Source: Pseudeuparius sepicola
Lineage: Eukaryota > Arthropoda > Insecta > Coleoptera > Anthribidae
Reading direction: 5' to 3'
Assembly (NCBI GenBank): GCA_963920635.1
Contig: OY987301.1
Coordinates: 42,693,820 to 42,757,819, forward strand
DNA: 64,000 nt
Shown here piece by piece: positions 21,553 to 30,715 of this stretch. The position numbers and the translations under genes are program-made. The notes beneath the pieces were generated by a model. That model had not been told where the DNA came from, did no database searches, and saw only the letters and a program-made list of their open reading frames with translations. The number at the start of each line of letters is the position of its first letter. The first letter of the stretch is position 1.

Positions 21553-24500
21553 TTATTTATGAACAGGCTTTAAATGGCTCGCATGGAAAGAGCCCCTTTC
21601 TTTTTTAGTCTGGGGGTCCTCCAATACGTAAGTTGCGAAACTGATAAGTTTTTTTATGCGAAAAGGGCCCGAAAAAAGCAACATCATTTTCTTTGTTTCT
21701 GCGGTAAGTGCGGAAGACACGGGATTCATGCGCAGCAACACCAAATCTCCGGGTTCGAAATTACGGTAGGGCCTACTGGGAAAATTGACAGCTCGGCGCG
21801 CGGCCCTGCCTTCAAGGGTCTCCCGGGCTAGCACCAACTTCTCTCCGTGGGACATCGCGTTGGTCCGGCTCTCCGAATCGCGTAGTGGAGGGGGCAACAC
21901 ATAGTTGGTCTCATTGAAATGCAATTCACTGGGGGTGAAGCCAGTCGACTCGTGGACGACATTGTTTAAAAAAAACTCGAAATTACTGACTTCAAACGCC
22001 CATCGGGTATTTTTGTCGTGACAATATGCTCGACACAGCCTTCCTAACTCCCTCATAACGCGCTCGGAAACATTAGATTGAGGGTGACGTATAGAACTAA
22101 AAATCAAATTTATACCCAACGAAGTTAGAGTTGTTTTCCAGGACTTGCTCGTAAATTGTGTGCCATGATCTGATAGTATACTTTCGGGCCGCCCAACCTG
22201 GGGAAAATACTTTAAAACCAACCGGTTGAGGCAAGCACGGGTAGTCGCCTTCCTGAGGGGGTACAGAGCGACGAACTTGGAAAAAACGTCTAGGACCACA
22301 AGTAAGAAAGTAGCGCCTCCCCTGCTGGCAGGCAAAGGCCCGTATAAATCTAACGCGACGAGCTCGCCCTTCGAGTGAGGCACTATCGGATTGATAGGAG
22401 GCTTAGGTAAAACCGCATGCTTAGTTTTTTGACAAATGGCGCATACCCGAACTACCCTCTTTATATCCTTTTGCATATTTGGCCACCAGACTTCTCGCCT
22501 CAGCGCGCACCAGGTCTTGAACACCCCGAAATGTCCGATCCCTTCGTGGAAATATTTACAAAACATCGAGGTCAAGGATTGGGGAACGCAGAGCAAGCAT
22601 GGCTCGTCCATAGCCTGCCGGTAATACAGCAAATCATTCTTCAACACGAAACGCGACCGCAACTCATTGTCCGCGACCCAGGTTTCTATAATATGACTGA
22701 GTTTCGGATCCTCTCGCTGCAAGGACTTAAGGTTTTTCAGCATTCGCTCGAAATCCGGGGGCATTTTAAAATTGGATAATATCTTGAAACATTTATCCGA
22801 AGGTGAGGCATCGAGCGCGCCGGAAAAACGGGACAGAGCATCGGACACGAAGTTCTCTCTGCCCGAGATATATTTAATATCGAAATCAAACTCCTGGAGA
22901 GTAAGCGCCCAACGCGTAATCCGCGGTGACAGCAATCTACACGTATTCAAGTACGTAAGCGCCCTATTATCGGTGAAAAGTGTAAATTTTTCCCCCAACA
23001 GATAAGTGCGGTAACGCTGAATGGCCCACACGGCGGCCAATATTTCTTTCTCGCTCCCGCTGTAGCGCACCTCGCGCGGAAGCAACGTACGACTCGCCCA
23101 AGCGGCAACCTTTTTTTCTCCATCGACTATCTGGAACAAATGCGCTCCGAGCGCGACATCACTTGCGTCCACACACAGATTCCACGATAAGTCCGGTCGG
23201 GGGTGGTATAACATCGTCGCCGATTTCAGTAACGACTTAATCTCGTCAAAAGCGCATTGCTCGGTTTTTCCCCATCGCCATGACTCCTTTTTACGTAATA
23301 ATTTGGTTAGCGGTTCGCAAACGGCCGAAAAGTGAGGACAGAAATGCCTATCGAAATTGCACAACCCTATAAATTTTTGCAGCTCCTTTACATTTCTCGG
23401 AACGCGGTAATCGGATACTGCTTGTACGCGGTCCTCCGATGGGTGAACTCCGTCGGGAGTTATCACGTATCCCACAAACTTAATTTCTGTTTTAAAAAAA
23501 CAACATTTTTTTAAATTTAATTTTAGTCCGCATTCCACCACGCGTTTAAATATTTTCTCTAAGTGTACGAGGTGCTCTTCAAAAGTGTTCGAAAGCACTA
23601 GGACATCGTCTACATAACATAGCAAAAAACCCTTAAACTCTGCACCGAAAACTTTATCTATGCATCTAACAAATGACGACACCGCCGTCGACAACCCAAA
23701 AGGCAACACGCGGAATTGGTAGGTTTTTTGGCCCACCATAAATCCTGTATATTTTTTAGAGTTATCTGACAGGGGTATTTGATAATAACCCATGGTGAAG
23801 TCTAACGTTGACATGAACTTACACCCGCTGATACGCATCAAGATTTCCTCTATCGGGGGTATTCCTTTTGCATAATTTTATTTAGGTACCGGGCATCTAG
23901 GCAAACTCTGACCGTGTTATCTTTTTTCAACGTAGTCATAATAGGGGACACGTACGGCGTAGCGGCCCTTTCGATTATTCCCCAAGTCTCCATGACCCTA
24001 ATAGCCCTATCCACCGCCTCCCTATGCGCTAGCGGCAATGGGTATGGTTTAATAAAAAACTCTTTATCTACCGATAGCTTTATTTCATGGCAATAGTTCT
24101 TTACCAACCCCGGTATGTCGGAGAAAGCCGCGCTATGCACCAGCAAAAACTCGCCGAATTTGCATTTTTGTTGTTCGTTCAGGAAAAAACATTCCGCGAC
24201 AATAGAATGAAATAATTGAGGAGCAGAATTTTCTTTTAAGATATGATTGGTGAGATATAGTTTATCGCATGCCGCTAAGCGTAACTTTAAACTCTCGGGG
24301 AGATCAAATTCGCGAGGAAAATGTTGTTCGGGGATTTCTATTTCTTGATTATCGATCTTACATACTATTCGATGTTTATCTAAATCAATCACGGCGCGAC
24401 AATGCCGCAAAAAGTCTATACCTATGATTACCAGAACAGTCAACCCCGGAATTAATAGAAATTCGTGTTCGAATAAGTAACCTCCCGCTTTGAAGTTTAA

Positions 24501-24830
24501 CAAACATTGTTTTTGCACCTTTCGTTGCCCTGATTTAAAAGCGCCGGATATTTTAACACCCGTACATGCGAGATTTGGAATGTCGTCGTGAAAATCGCTT
24601 AGTTGGGCCCACACTTCCTCGGAAAAACCCGAAACCTGCGATCCGCTGTCAATCAAAGCGGGGAAATAGTGACCGTAAAAATATACTTCAATTTGCGGAC
24701 ATCGCGAAAGTTCCCCCATATGTTTGAAGTCGCAAAAATTTTGTGGTTCCTCCGAGGGAGTTTTTATTATTATTTTAGCCCGTTTATTTTCAGTATCCCC
24801 TACCTCCGGGCTTATTGGAGGGTACTGATT
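21553..24830 (-). CDS. Ty3/gypsy Pol polyprotein (frameshifted)
   Basis: Domains in order: protease with active-site ALIDSGSQ at about 24,650; an RT palm interrupted at about 23,845; catalytic YVDD at about 23,615; RNase H around LCVDASDVALGAH; an H2C2 zinc finger (H-H-C-C, about 22,420-22,540); and an integrase core with D (LDLYGPL), D (LSDHGTQF) and E (SERVMREL). It ends with a GPF-type C-terminal module (GPFRIKK). The part after the break is 762 residues and complete to the stop. The break is a missing base in a run of C, just before an ATG that makes the downstream frame look like a separate gene. Upstream, the frame stays open into the end of gag in the -1 frame, so -1 frameshifting is the probable expression mode. 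The gene makes the enzymes for reverse transcription and integration. Confidence 0.92.
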
Positions 24831-26008
24831 TCGTTTCCCGACTCGTTTTCTTCTGTCTCTACTTCTAAGAACGATATGTTTTTATTATTTCCGAAGTTAG
24901 TGGGAGCATTTGGGTTATTAAATGGCCTCATTTTTTGAACATTTTCGCCATAAATTTGTCTATTTTGGTTCTGTTTGTACGTACTATTGCTATTAGAAAG
25001 ACCCTGACTTGACTTAGGTGATCGGCTAAAATAATATTCGGCTTGTCGCAATTTTTCAAGCGCCTCCCCAAAATTGTTAGAACCAATTAAAACAGCAGAA
25101 ATGTTGGGGGGGTAATGCCTCGAAATTATTTGGATTAACAATTCTGGTTCATATGGGGGTTGAAGATGTTTAGCCAATGACACGTAATAGTTAAAGTGAT
25201 CTACGAACGAACCACTGCTTTGCGAAAAATAAGCAGATTCCAATTTTAATTTTATTTGAAGTTGTTTTGTCGGACTCCAGAAATGCTCTAAGAAGGCTTG
25301 ACGAAATTGTGAATAATTTTGAAAAGTGCTAATGTACGCATCAGCCCATAGTCTGTTTTTTTCGGCAAATAATGGGTTAACAATATAAACAAACTTCCTA
25401 TATGATACATTTTGAACATCAATAAACTCTTCTACCATATTTAAAAAATCCACCGGGTGTACACTCTTATCATCAAATTTCGGAATTTTTTTTAGAACGT
25501 CTTCGTCGAAAACCCTTTCAGGGGGATTTCCACGATTTTGATTTGAATAATTCGCGTTATTTACGCCTAAATTTACTCCTTGCATTTGATGTACCACCTG
25601 AGCAACCAAACGAGTGATGCCTTCGGGAGTAAACAGTGGGATGAGTGGTTCAGTGATGCTTCTGAACGCAGGGAGCCCCTCGGCAGCAACCCCCTGGGGG
25701 GCGCGCGGTGGCTGCTGCGCGAACCGCGGTGGCGGTGCCGAGAACGAAGATGGTACTGGCCTACCTTGTTCGCTCCGTTCGCTGGGTGTTGAGGGTGGTG
25801 GTGGTACCTCGGGGATTAAATTGATTGGAGGGCGCCCGTCGGGGTGTCCTTGGTACTCTCGGACATGTTGAATCCGTTCTCCCAAATGATTGAACATCGT
25901 TGCACGCCTCCGTAAACTATATTCGTGGTTTAATAGTGGCCTTGGAGTATTTTCTCTTGAATTCATTTTTTTTTTGCCACTCGCAAACGTGTGTATACGG
26001 CACACCAA
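24812..26008 (-). CDS. Ty3/gypsy Gag (398 aa)
   Basis: An intact frame begins 37 bp downstream of the 5' LTR. The N-terminal third is rich in proline and low-complexity (many P, Q and A). A helical capsid-like region follows at about residues 170-330, with motifs such as IPKFDDKS, DFLNMVEEF and RQAFLEHFWSP that are typical of insect gypsy capsids. The C-terminus is rich in N and Q and has no CCHC zinc knuckle, which many insect gypsy Gags also lack. It forms the virus-like particle in which reverse transcription occurs. It overlaps the open pol frame at its 3' end. Confidence 0.88.
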   Translation of the reverse strand: MVCRIHTFASGKKKMNSRENTPRPLLNHEYSLRRRATMFNHLGERIQHVREYQGHPDGRPPINLIPEVPPPPSTPSERSEQGRPVPSSFSAPPPRFAQQPPRAPQGVAAEGLPAFRSITEPLIPLFTPEGITRLVAQVVHQMQGVNLGVNNANYSNQNRGNPPERVFDEDVLKKIPKFDDKSVHPVDFLNMVEEFIDVQNVSYRKFVYIVNPLFAEKNRLWADAYISTFQNYSQFRQAFLEHFWSPTKQLQIKLKLESAYFSQSSGSFVDHFNYYVSLAKHLQPPYEPELLIQIISRHYPPNISAVLIGSNNFGEALEKLRQAEYYFSRSPKSSQGLSNSNSTYKQNQNRQIYGENVQKMRPFNNPNAPTNFGNNKNISFLEVETEENESGNEISTLQ

Positions 26009-26032
26009 CGTATACCTCGCTGCGGCCTTGCT

Positions 26033-26042
26033 GTGGGCGCCA
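26033..26042 (-). other. Primer binding site of the nested Ty3/gypsy element
   Basis: Two bases inside the 5' LTR the element sense reads TGGCGCCCAC, with the TGG expected to pair with a tRNA CCA end. I cannot assign the tRNA species securely. Confidence 0.55.
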
Positions 26043-26044
26043 AA

Positions 26045-26461
26045 TGTAACAGAAAAACGTGAGGGGTGTGTTCTGTGGCAAATAAAAATATCCCAGATGG
26101 TCGTCGAGGGTCTACTTTTATTTTGTAGAAAAAAATATGCCCTACAGTGCTGTAGAAAAAAGAAACATAATTAGTTAAATGTTAAACGCTTCAAAAAGTT
26201 ACATGTTCATTACCTGGTACTAAGCCCGCGGTGATTCAAATTTTATATAATGTTGAATATTAGCGTTTCACTATAAAGACACCAGCACAAAGGCTCGACG
26301 ACCAATAACTTGAAACGACCGAAAAAAGCAGCCGCATGGACTTTTTATTTAGAGTGCGTAAAAAGTAAAATTCGCCCGAAAATGAACAAGTGGAGCCATC
26401 TATGGAGCCAACACAACAAATTCAATAACACAACATGACCAAAATGCAGGACTCCGCTACA
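26045..26461 (-). repeat. 5' LTR of the nested Ty3/gypsy element
   Basis: 417 bp, almost identical to 21,059-21,475, with the target duplication gaag just outside at 26,462. Confidence 0.93.
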
Positions 26462-26560
26462 GAAGAGGCGGTCATACAATTATGATCGAACTTCACTTAG
26501 GTAAGTTCGTTTAATCCGATAATTGTATTACCCGCCTCTTCCTTCTAGATCACTATGTAG
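26462..26560. repeat. DIRS internal complementary region (main part)
   Basis: The first half (to about 26,520) is the reverse complement of the left outer end of the element. The second half (aattgtattacccgcctctt, 26,521-26,560) is the reverse complement of the right outer end. The two halves meet at ccgataattgta, so the segment is a complement of the two ends joined together. In DIRS-1 such a region is thought to template the junction of the circular DNA. Only one small indel separates it from the left end copy. Confidence 0.88.
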
Positions 26561-26682
26561 ATGTTCAAAGTTGGTAGCGCAACAGTTACAGAAAAAATAA
26601 ATAAAACATAAAAGAAGATATTTTTATTAACTTATTTCCTTTTCCTTTTAGAACAAATCCAAAACATCCAAATCTACAACAA

Positions 26683-27548
26683 TATATACTACTGTATGAA
26701 AATTGCATTCGCAAAACTATCAGCCTTCATTAGAGGCCTCCTATAAAATTTTGCGAACACATCAGATGCGCTGTAAAAATTGATGTGTCTATTCCACTTT
26801 TGTCTAGGACCACCCGGATCCAGCGACTAATAGATTGGGCCGTTGCCTCTCTGTAAGGTTTCTTGTAAGTCAGAAAAAGTTTGGAAAATTTGCCTGCCTG
26901 TCTAATAGCAGCGGTTCGGTTCAAGTAACAATTAAGCGCACTGGCTGCACATAGTTTGGGTTTATCATGAAAAAAAGGTAATGATAATAAAGGTTGGTAT
27001 CTATTTGGAGCTGAAGTCTTGATCCTGGCCGGAACTTTTATTTCTATTTTCTCCCTCGAGATTTCAATATTTTGAACCTCTATTAATGATAATGTTTGCA
27101 CCCTATGTGCTGTTATCAGGGCCATTAACATCGATACTTTCTGAGTCAGTATTTCTAAACTAATAATATCGTTAGGATAACAAGTGTCTAAGTAATTTAA
27201 AACTATAGTCGGGTCCCATGTTACATCGTATTTAGGCAAAGGTGGTCGCAGCTTAGAAATGCCTCTAAAAAATCTTTTGATTTGATGGTCATCGCCAACT
27301 CGTGGCGAAATAAGCATTGCCAGAGCTGACCGTATATTATTCAAGGAGCTATATGACATGCCAAAATTGAACAAGGAAGTTAAGAAGTATAATATGGTAT
27401 GGATATTTAGTTCAAAACAGTTCAATTTCCGTTGGACGCAAAACTCCCACCATAATTTAAACCCGTTTCCATACTGCTTTATTGAGGACTCTGTTAAAGA
27501 CGAGATTAGAATCTCAATCGCCTCTTCAGGAACCCCTTTGATTATCAT
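26683..27548 (-). pseudogene. DIRS tyrosine recombinase (inactivated)
   Basis: The 272-residue frame starts with ATG overlapping the end of the RT gene by 4 bp. It has a SAM-like N-terminal domain and the first catalytic arginine in TAHRVQTLSL (Arg at about residue 149). The expected HxxR box is missing: after FTAH the sequence jumps straight to the region before the catalytic tyrosine, and in a shifted frame. The KFYRRP segment with the presumptive nucleophile tyrosine is still readable in the +1 frame at about 26,735-26,745. I infer a deletion of some 25-35 codons plus a frame change. In DIRS elements this enzyme replaces an integrase. Confidence 0.82.
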
Positions 27549-29395
27549 CGCTTCCCTGATAAGAGCCCTGCTTCCAGGGAAAGTTTCCGGTGCAGAGCAT
27601 GGGGCGTCCTGTCAATGGACAACAATAGGTCGATATTAGGAGAGAATATTATTGACTGTTTAACCAGCAAAACCTTAAATAGAGGGTACCATGGTTGACT
27701 TGGCCAACAAGGAACCACCACGATACCTTCGGCATTATCCGTAATTATTTTTTGTAGAACTTTAGCAACAAGGGAAAAAGGTGGGAAAGCATAGAAGTTA
27801 TAATTAGCCCAAGATATTGTAAATGCATCAACAATTTCGGATTCGGGGTCTCTAAACCAAGAAGCGAATCTTCTGCATTTGGAATTAATTCTGGATGCAA
27901 ATAAATCTATCTCAGGTGTTCGCAATACGCAAATTTCTTTGAACGCGTAATTAGAAATTGTATACTCCGTTTCAGTATCTAGGCAACGGGATTCTTGATC
28001 GGCGACAGTGTTTTCATCTGATTTTATGTAGGAAGCAAATATAAATAAATTACGTTGTTCGCACCACTGCCACATTTCCCTTGCAAGATTGTTAAGATGA
28101 GGGAACTGAATGCCTCCCATCCTATTCACATATGAAATGGCAGTAGTGTTGTCTATCCGTAACAAAATCTCACAGTTTACAAGATCCTTGACAAAACATT
28201 TAAGTCCAAAAAACGCAGCTAAGAGTTCTAAGTAATTTATATGGTTATTCCTATCTTTTCTCGACCAGAAACCTCGGGTCCTACAACCGTTGCAGTATAC
28301 GCCCCAACCCGACCGGGAACTGTCACTGAATATTTCTAGTTTAAAAGTAAAACTATGGAACGTATTTTTGCTAGACAGGTGAGTCTTCCACCAGGCAAGG
28401 TCTATTAAAACTTCACTAGAAATAGTCATATCGTGATTATAAGGCCCTCTCGATCTTCTTAGAGCTAAAAACTTTGCTCTCTCACAGTTTTTGGTATAAA
28501 GCCAACCATATTTAATAGCTGGACATGCAGCGATCAATTTACCTATCAAACTTGCAAACTCTTGAATAGTAAACCTACTACCACTCATAATTTTGAAAAT
28601 ATGTCTTAAAATGCTCTCTTGTTTATCAAAAGGTAAACTCACAGACATATCAACAGTGTTATATAAAAAACCCAGATACTTTATATTTGTGCATGGAGTA
28701 AGTATGCTCTTCTCTGAATTAATTATAAAACCCAATCCTAACAAAAATTTTTTAGTTGCGTTGACGTTCGATAAACACTCCACATAAGAACGACCTAACA
28801 ACAAAAAATCATCAATATACAATACGGATAAGAAACCCCGTTGCCGCAAATAATGTAATACGGGCTTCAGCAGTTTGGTAAACATATAAGGGGCCGTGTT
28901 CAAGCCAAAAGGTAAACAAGTGTATTCATAAATTTGTCCGGCAAACACAAACCTCAGATATTTTTGGTGTTGTTTATGTATTGGGACCAAATAATACGCG
29001 TCTTTGAGATCTAATGATGCAAGGAACATATTTTTTGTCAAAAGCTTGGTGACCATCTTGTGGTCTTCCATTTTAAAATGTTCTGTCTTAACAAACCTGT
29101 TTAGTTCCTTCAGATTTAGAATTAACCTAAATGATCCACCATGTTTGGGTGTTAAAAAAATATTTGAAATAAATTGATCTTATCGATAAGAACATCTCCT
29201 TATGGCCACCAATAAAAGAAGCCTTTTGATTTCGGCATATAAAAAATTTTCTTCCGTTAAGGACCATGATTTACGTTCATTGGGGACATGATTCTGGAAA
29301 GGTTTTTGAGAAAAAGGAATCTTATAACCTTGAATCCATGATAATAAACGTTTATCTGAGGTTAGTGATTCCCAGGAGCGTAAAAAATATCTCAA
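27545..29395 (-). pseudogene. DIRS reverse transcriptase / RNase H / methyltransferase-like protein
   Basis: The main frame (27,545-29,071) holds the RT palm with LYIDDFLLLG at about 28,810, RNase H (SDSSRSGWGVY, ELLAAFFGLK, DNTTAISYVN), and a C-terminal block. In that block DLFASR and DAFTISW are followed by YAFPPF and VVPCWPSQPW. This block corresponds to the DAM-like methyltransferase module of DIRS elements, with FPPF where an active enzyme would have an NPPY/DPPW motif. Upstream, residues for the RT fingers continue to about 29,170. The linker before them (29,180-29,395, starting RYFLRSWESL) is in another frame, so one frameshift and a stop separate them near 29,180. Confidence 0.85.
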
Positions 29396-29418
29396 TCTGC
29401 CACACTTGTAAGGTACCT

Positions 29419-30270
29419 CTAATGTGTCTGAGTTCGATCGTCCTTGGTTTGGTTGCGCCGATAAAATGTTGGATTCTCCTTCGTTGCACGAGCAAACTTC
29501 CGAGTTCTCTTGGCGTCGGGAGTCTGCATTCTGGGAGGGTATTTCAGTCTGCCGCGATAACCCCCGAAACTCCCTCGCGGCAGACTCCCCAAGTTTAAAG
29601 GCTTAGTGCTAGTGGTAGGTTTGGTAACAACTGTCTTGAGCTTGAGATCTGACGATAATTTTTCCAAATCACGTGCTGCTTTCACCCGTTCGCCTAAATT
29701 TTTCCCAAATAACAAACCATCCACTGAAACGTTGGTGAGCGTCGCTCTAAGTTGCTTGTCAACACCCACTGAGACTAGAGTCCTTCTACAAGAAGACTGT
29801 TCGTGATGAACGTCTGAGAGTAAACGCCCAGCATCGCTGAGCCACTCTATAAGCACTCTTCTGTTCGCCCCCCCCCCTCTTCTTTCAACAATACTGTGAT
29901 TGCTTTGCCAATTGCAACCAAAGCAGCTCCCATTTGATTTTGCTGCTTAGATAACCTTTGATCTCGTTGTTTGTGTTGTTCTGTGAGTACAGAGAACACT
30001 TCCAAATTGAGTTTGGGAGCACCGGCGAAAACCAGGTTATTGGGCGGGGAGTATTTTTTCGACATGGTAGCTTGTACCTCGGGATCGAGTCCTTCTTGTA
30101 ATATTTTGGACCAAATCTGAGCAAGCTCGTTGTTCAGATCCTCTGTGTTTGTCTGATCTGTAACACTATTCTTCCCTAGAAGCGCCAGAAAGTCCTCTGG
30201 AATTGCACCATTAGGTCCCGCACCACTGTCCTCCCCTATAACAGAAGGGCGACAAATAACTAAAAATTTC
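29419..30270 (-). pseudogene. DIRS gag-like ORF1
   Basis: Two frames join across a run of about ten C (29,869-29,878, minus-strand G). The first part, to about 30,265, has a coiled-coil-like stretch rich in Q (LTEQHKQRDQRLSKQQNQ). The second (29,419-29,856) begins at WLSDAGRLLSDVHH, the most conserved block of DIRS ORF1 proteins, and continues with a basic, G/R-rich tail. No clear initiator ATG was found, and a stop at about 30,270 limits the frame upstream. The homopolymer break may be a real mutation or a sequencing error. Confidence 0.65.
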
Positions 30271-30567
30271 TAGTGAGTGAGTGATCAGATCCATTATACT
30301 AGTACTAGACATAGGTCCCTGAAATTTGCCAAACTCGTTAGCAAGTAACAGGAAGCCATTCAAAAATACCCGTAAAATTGCCAAACTCGTTAGCAACAGG
30401 TAACAAAGGGTGCGTGCTGGTGTGTGGATTGTTCATGTCAAAACTCGTTGACATTAGAATAAAAAATCTCTTCCGAGATTACACGTTTACGCGGATTTCG
30501 CGCGCGTTTACTCATATTGCGAAAAACGACAGCGCGGCGACGTGACTCCACGTACACGCAAAAGAAC

Positions 30568-30715
30568 AATGAGGTGACCTTGGCGCGCGGCGTAGTACGA
30601 GAGGGCGACTGGTTCGACTGTTGTCTTTGTTTAGCTTTGAAATGCGTGGCTCCACCTATCGGCGGAAGAGTGAACTACATAGTGATCTAGAAGGAAGAGG
30701 CGGGTAATACAATTA
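30568..30715. repeat. DIRS right (5') inverted terminal repeat
   Basis: An inverted copy of 20,841-20,986 with few differences, ending gggtaatacaatta at the element boundary. The internal complementary region contains the complement of this end. Confidence 0.85.

Larger units (their letters stand above)
21059..26461 (-). mobile_element. Ty3/gypsy LTR retrotransposon, 5.4 kb, nested in the DIRS element
   Basis: Two 417-bp LTRs flank gag and pol, which read on the minus strand. The 4-bp target duplication gaag is present at 21,055-21,058 and 26,462-26,465. The LTRs differ at only about two positions, so insertion was recent. Gag, protease, RT, RNase H and integrase are all present. The one lesion I see is a frame break in the RT at about 23,845. 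Pol is in the -1 frame relative to gag and overlaps its end. Confidence 0.93.
20800..30715 (-). mobile_element. DIRS-type tyrosine-recombinase retrotransposon (interrupted by a Ty3/gypsy copy)
   Basis: The genes run on the minus strand in the order gag-like, RT/RNase H/methyltransferase-like, tyrosine recombinase. The terminal repeats are inverted (20,800-20,986 and 30,568-30,715), and an internal complementary region lies next to the 3' repeat. There is no integrase, no protease and no host target duplication, as expected for DIRS elements, which are thought to integrate as circles through the recombinase. Without the nested gypsy element (21,059-26,461) its length is about 4.5 kb. Frame breaks in gag, before the RT and in the recombinase make this copy inactive. 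Confidence 0.88.

Noticed and set aside
22417..22779. 120-residue plus-strand frame within the gypsy element
   Set aside because: It is the antisense of the integrase and RNase H coding sequence.
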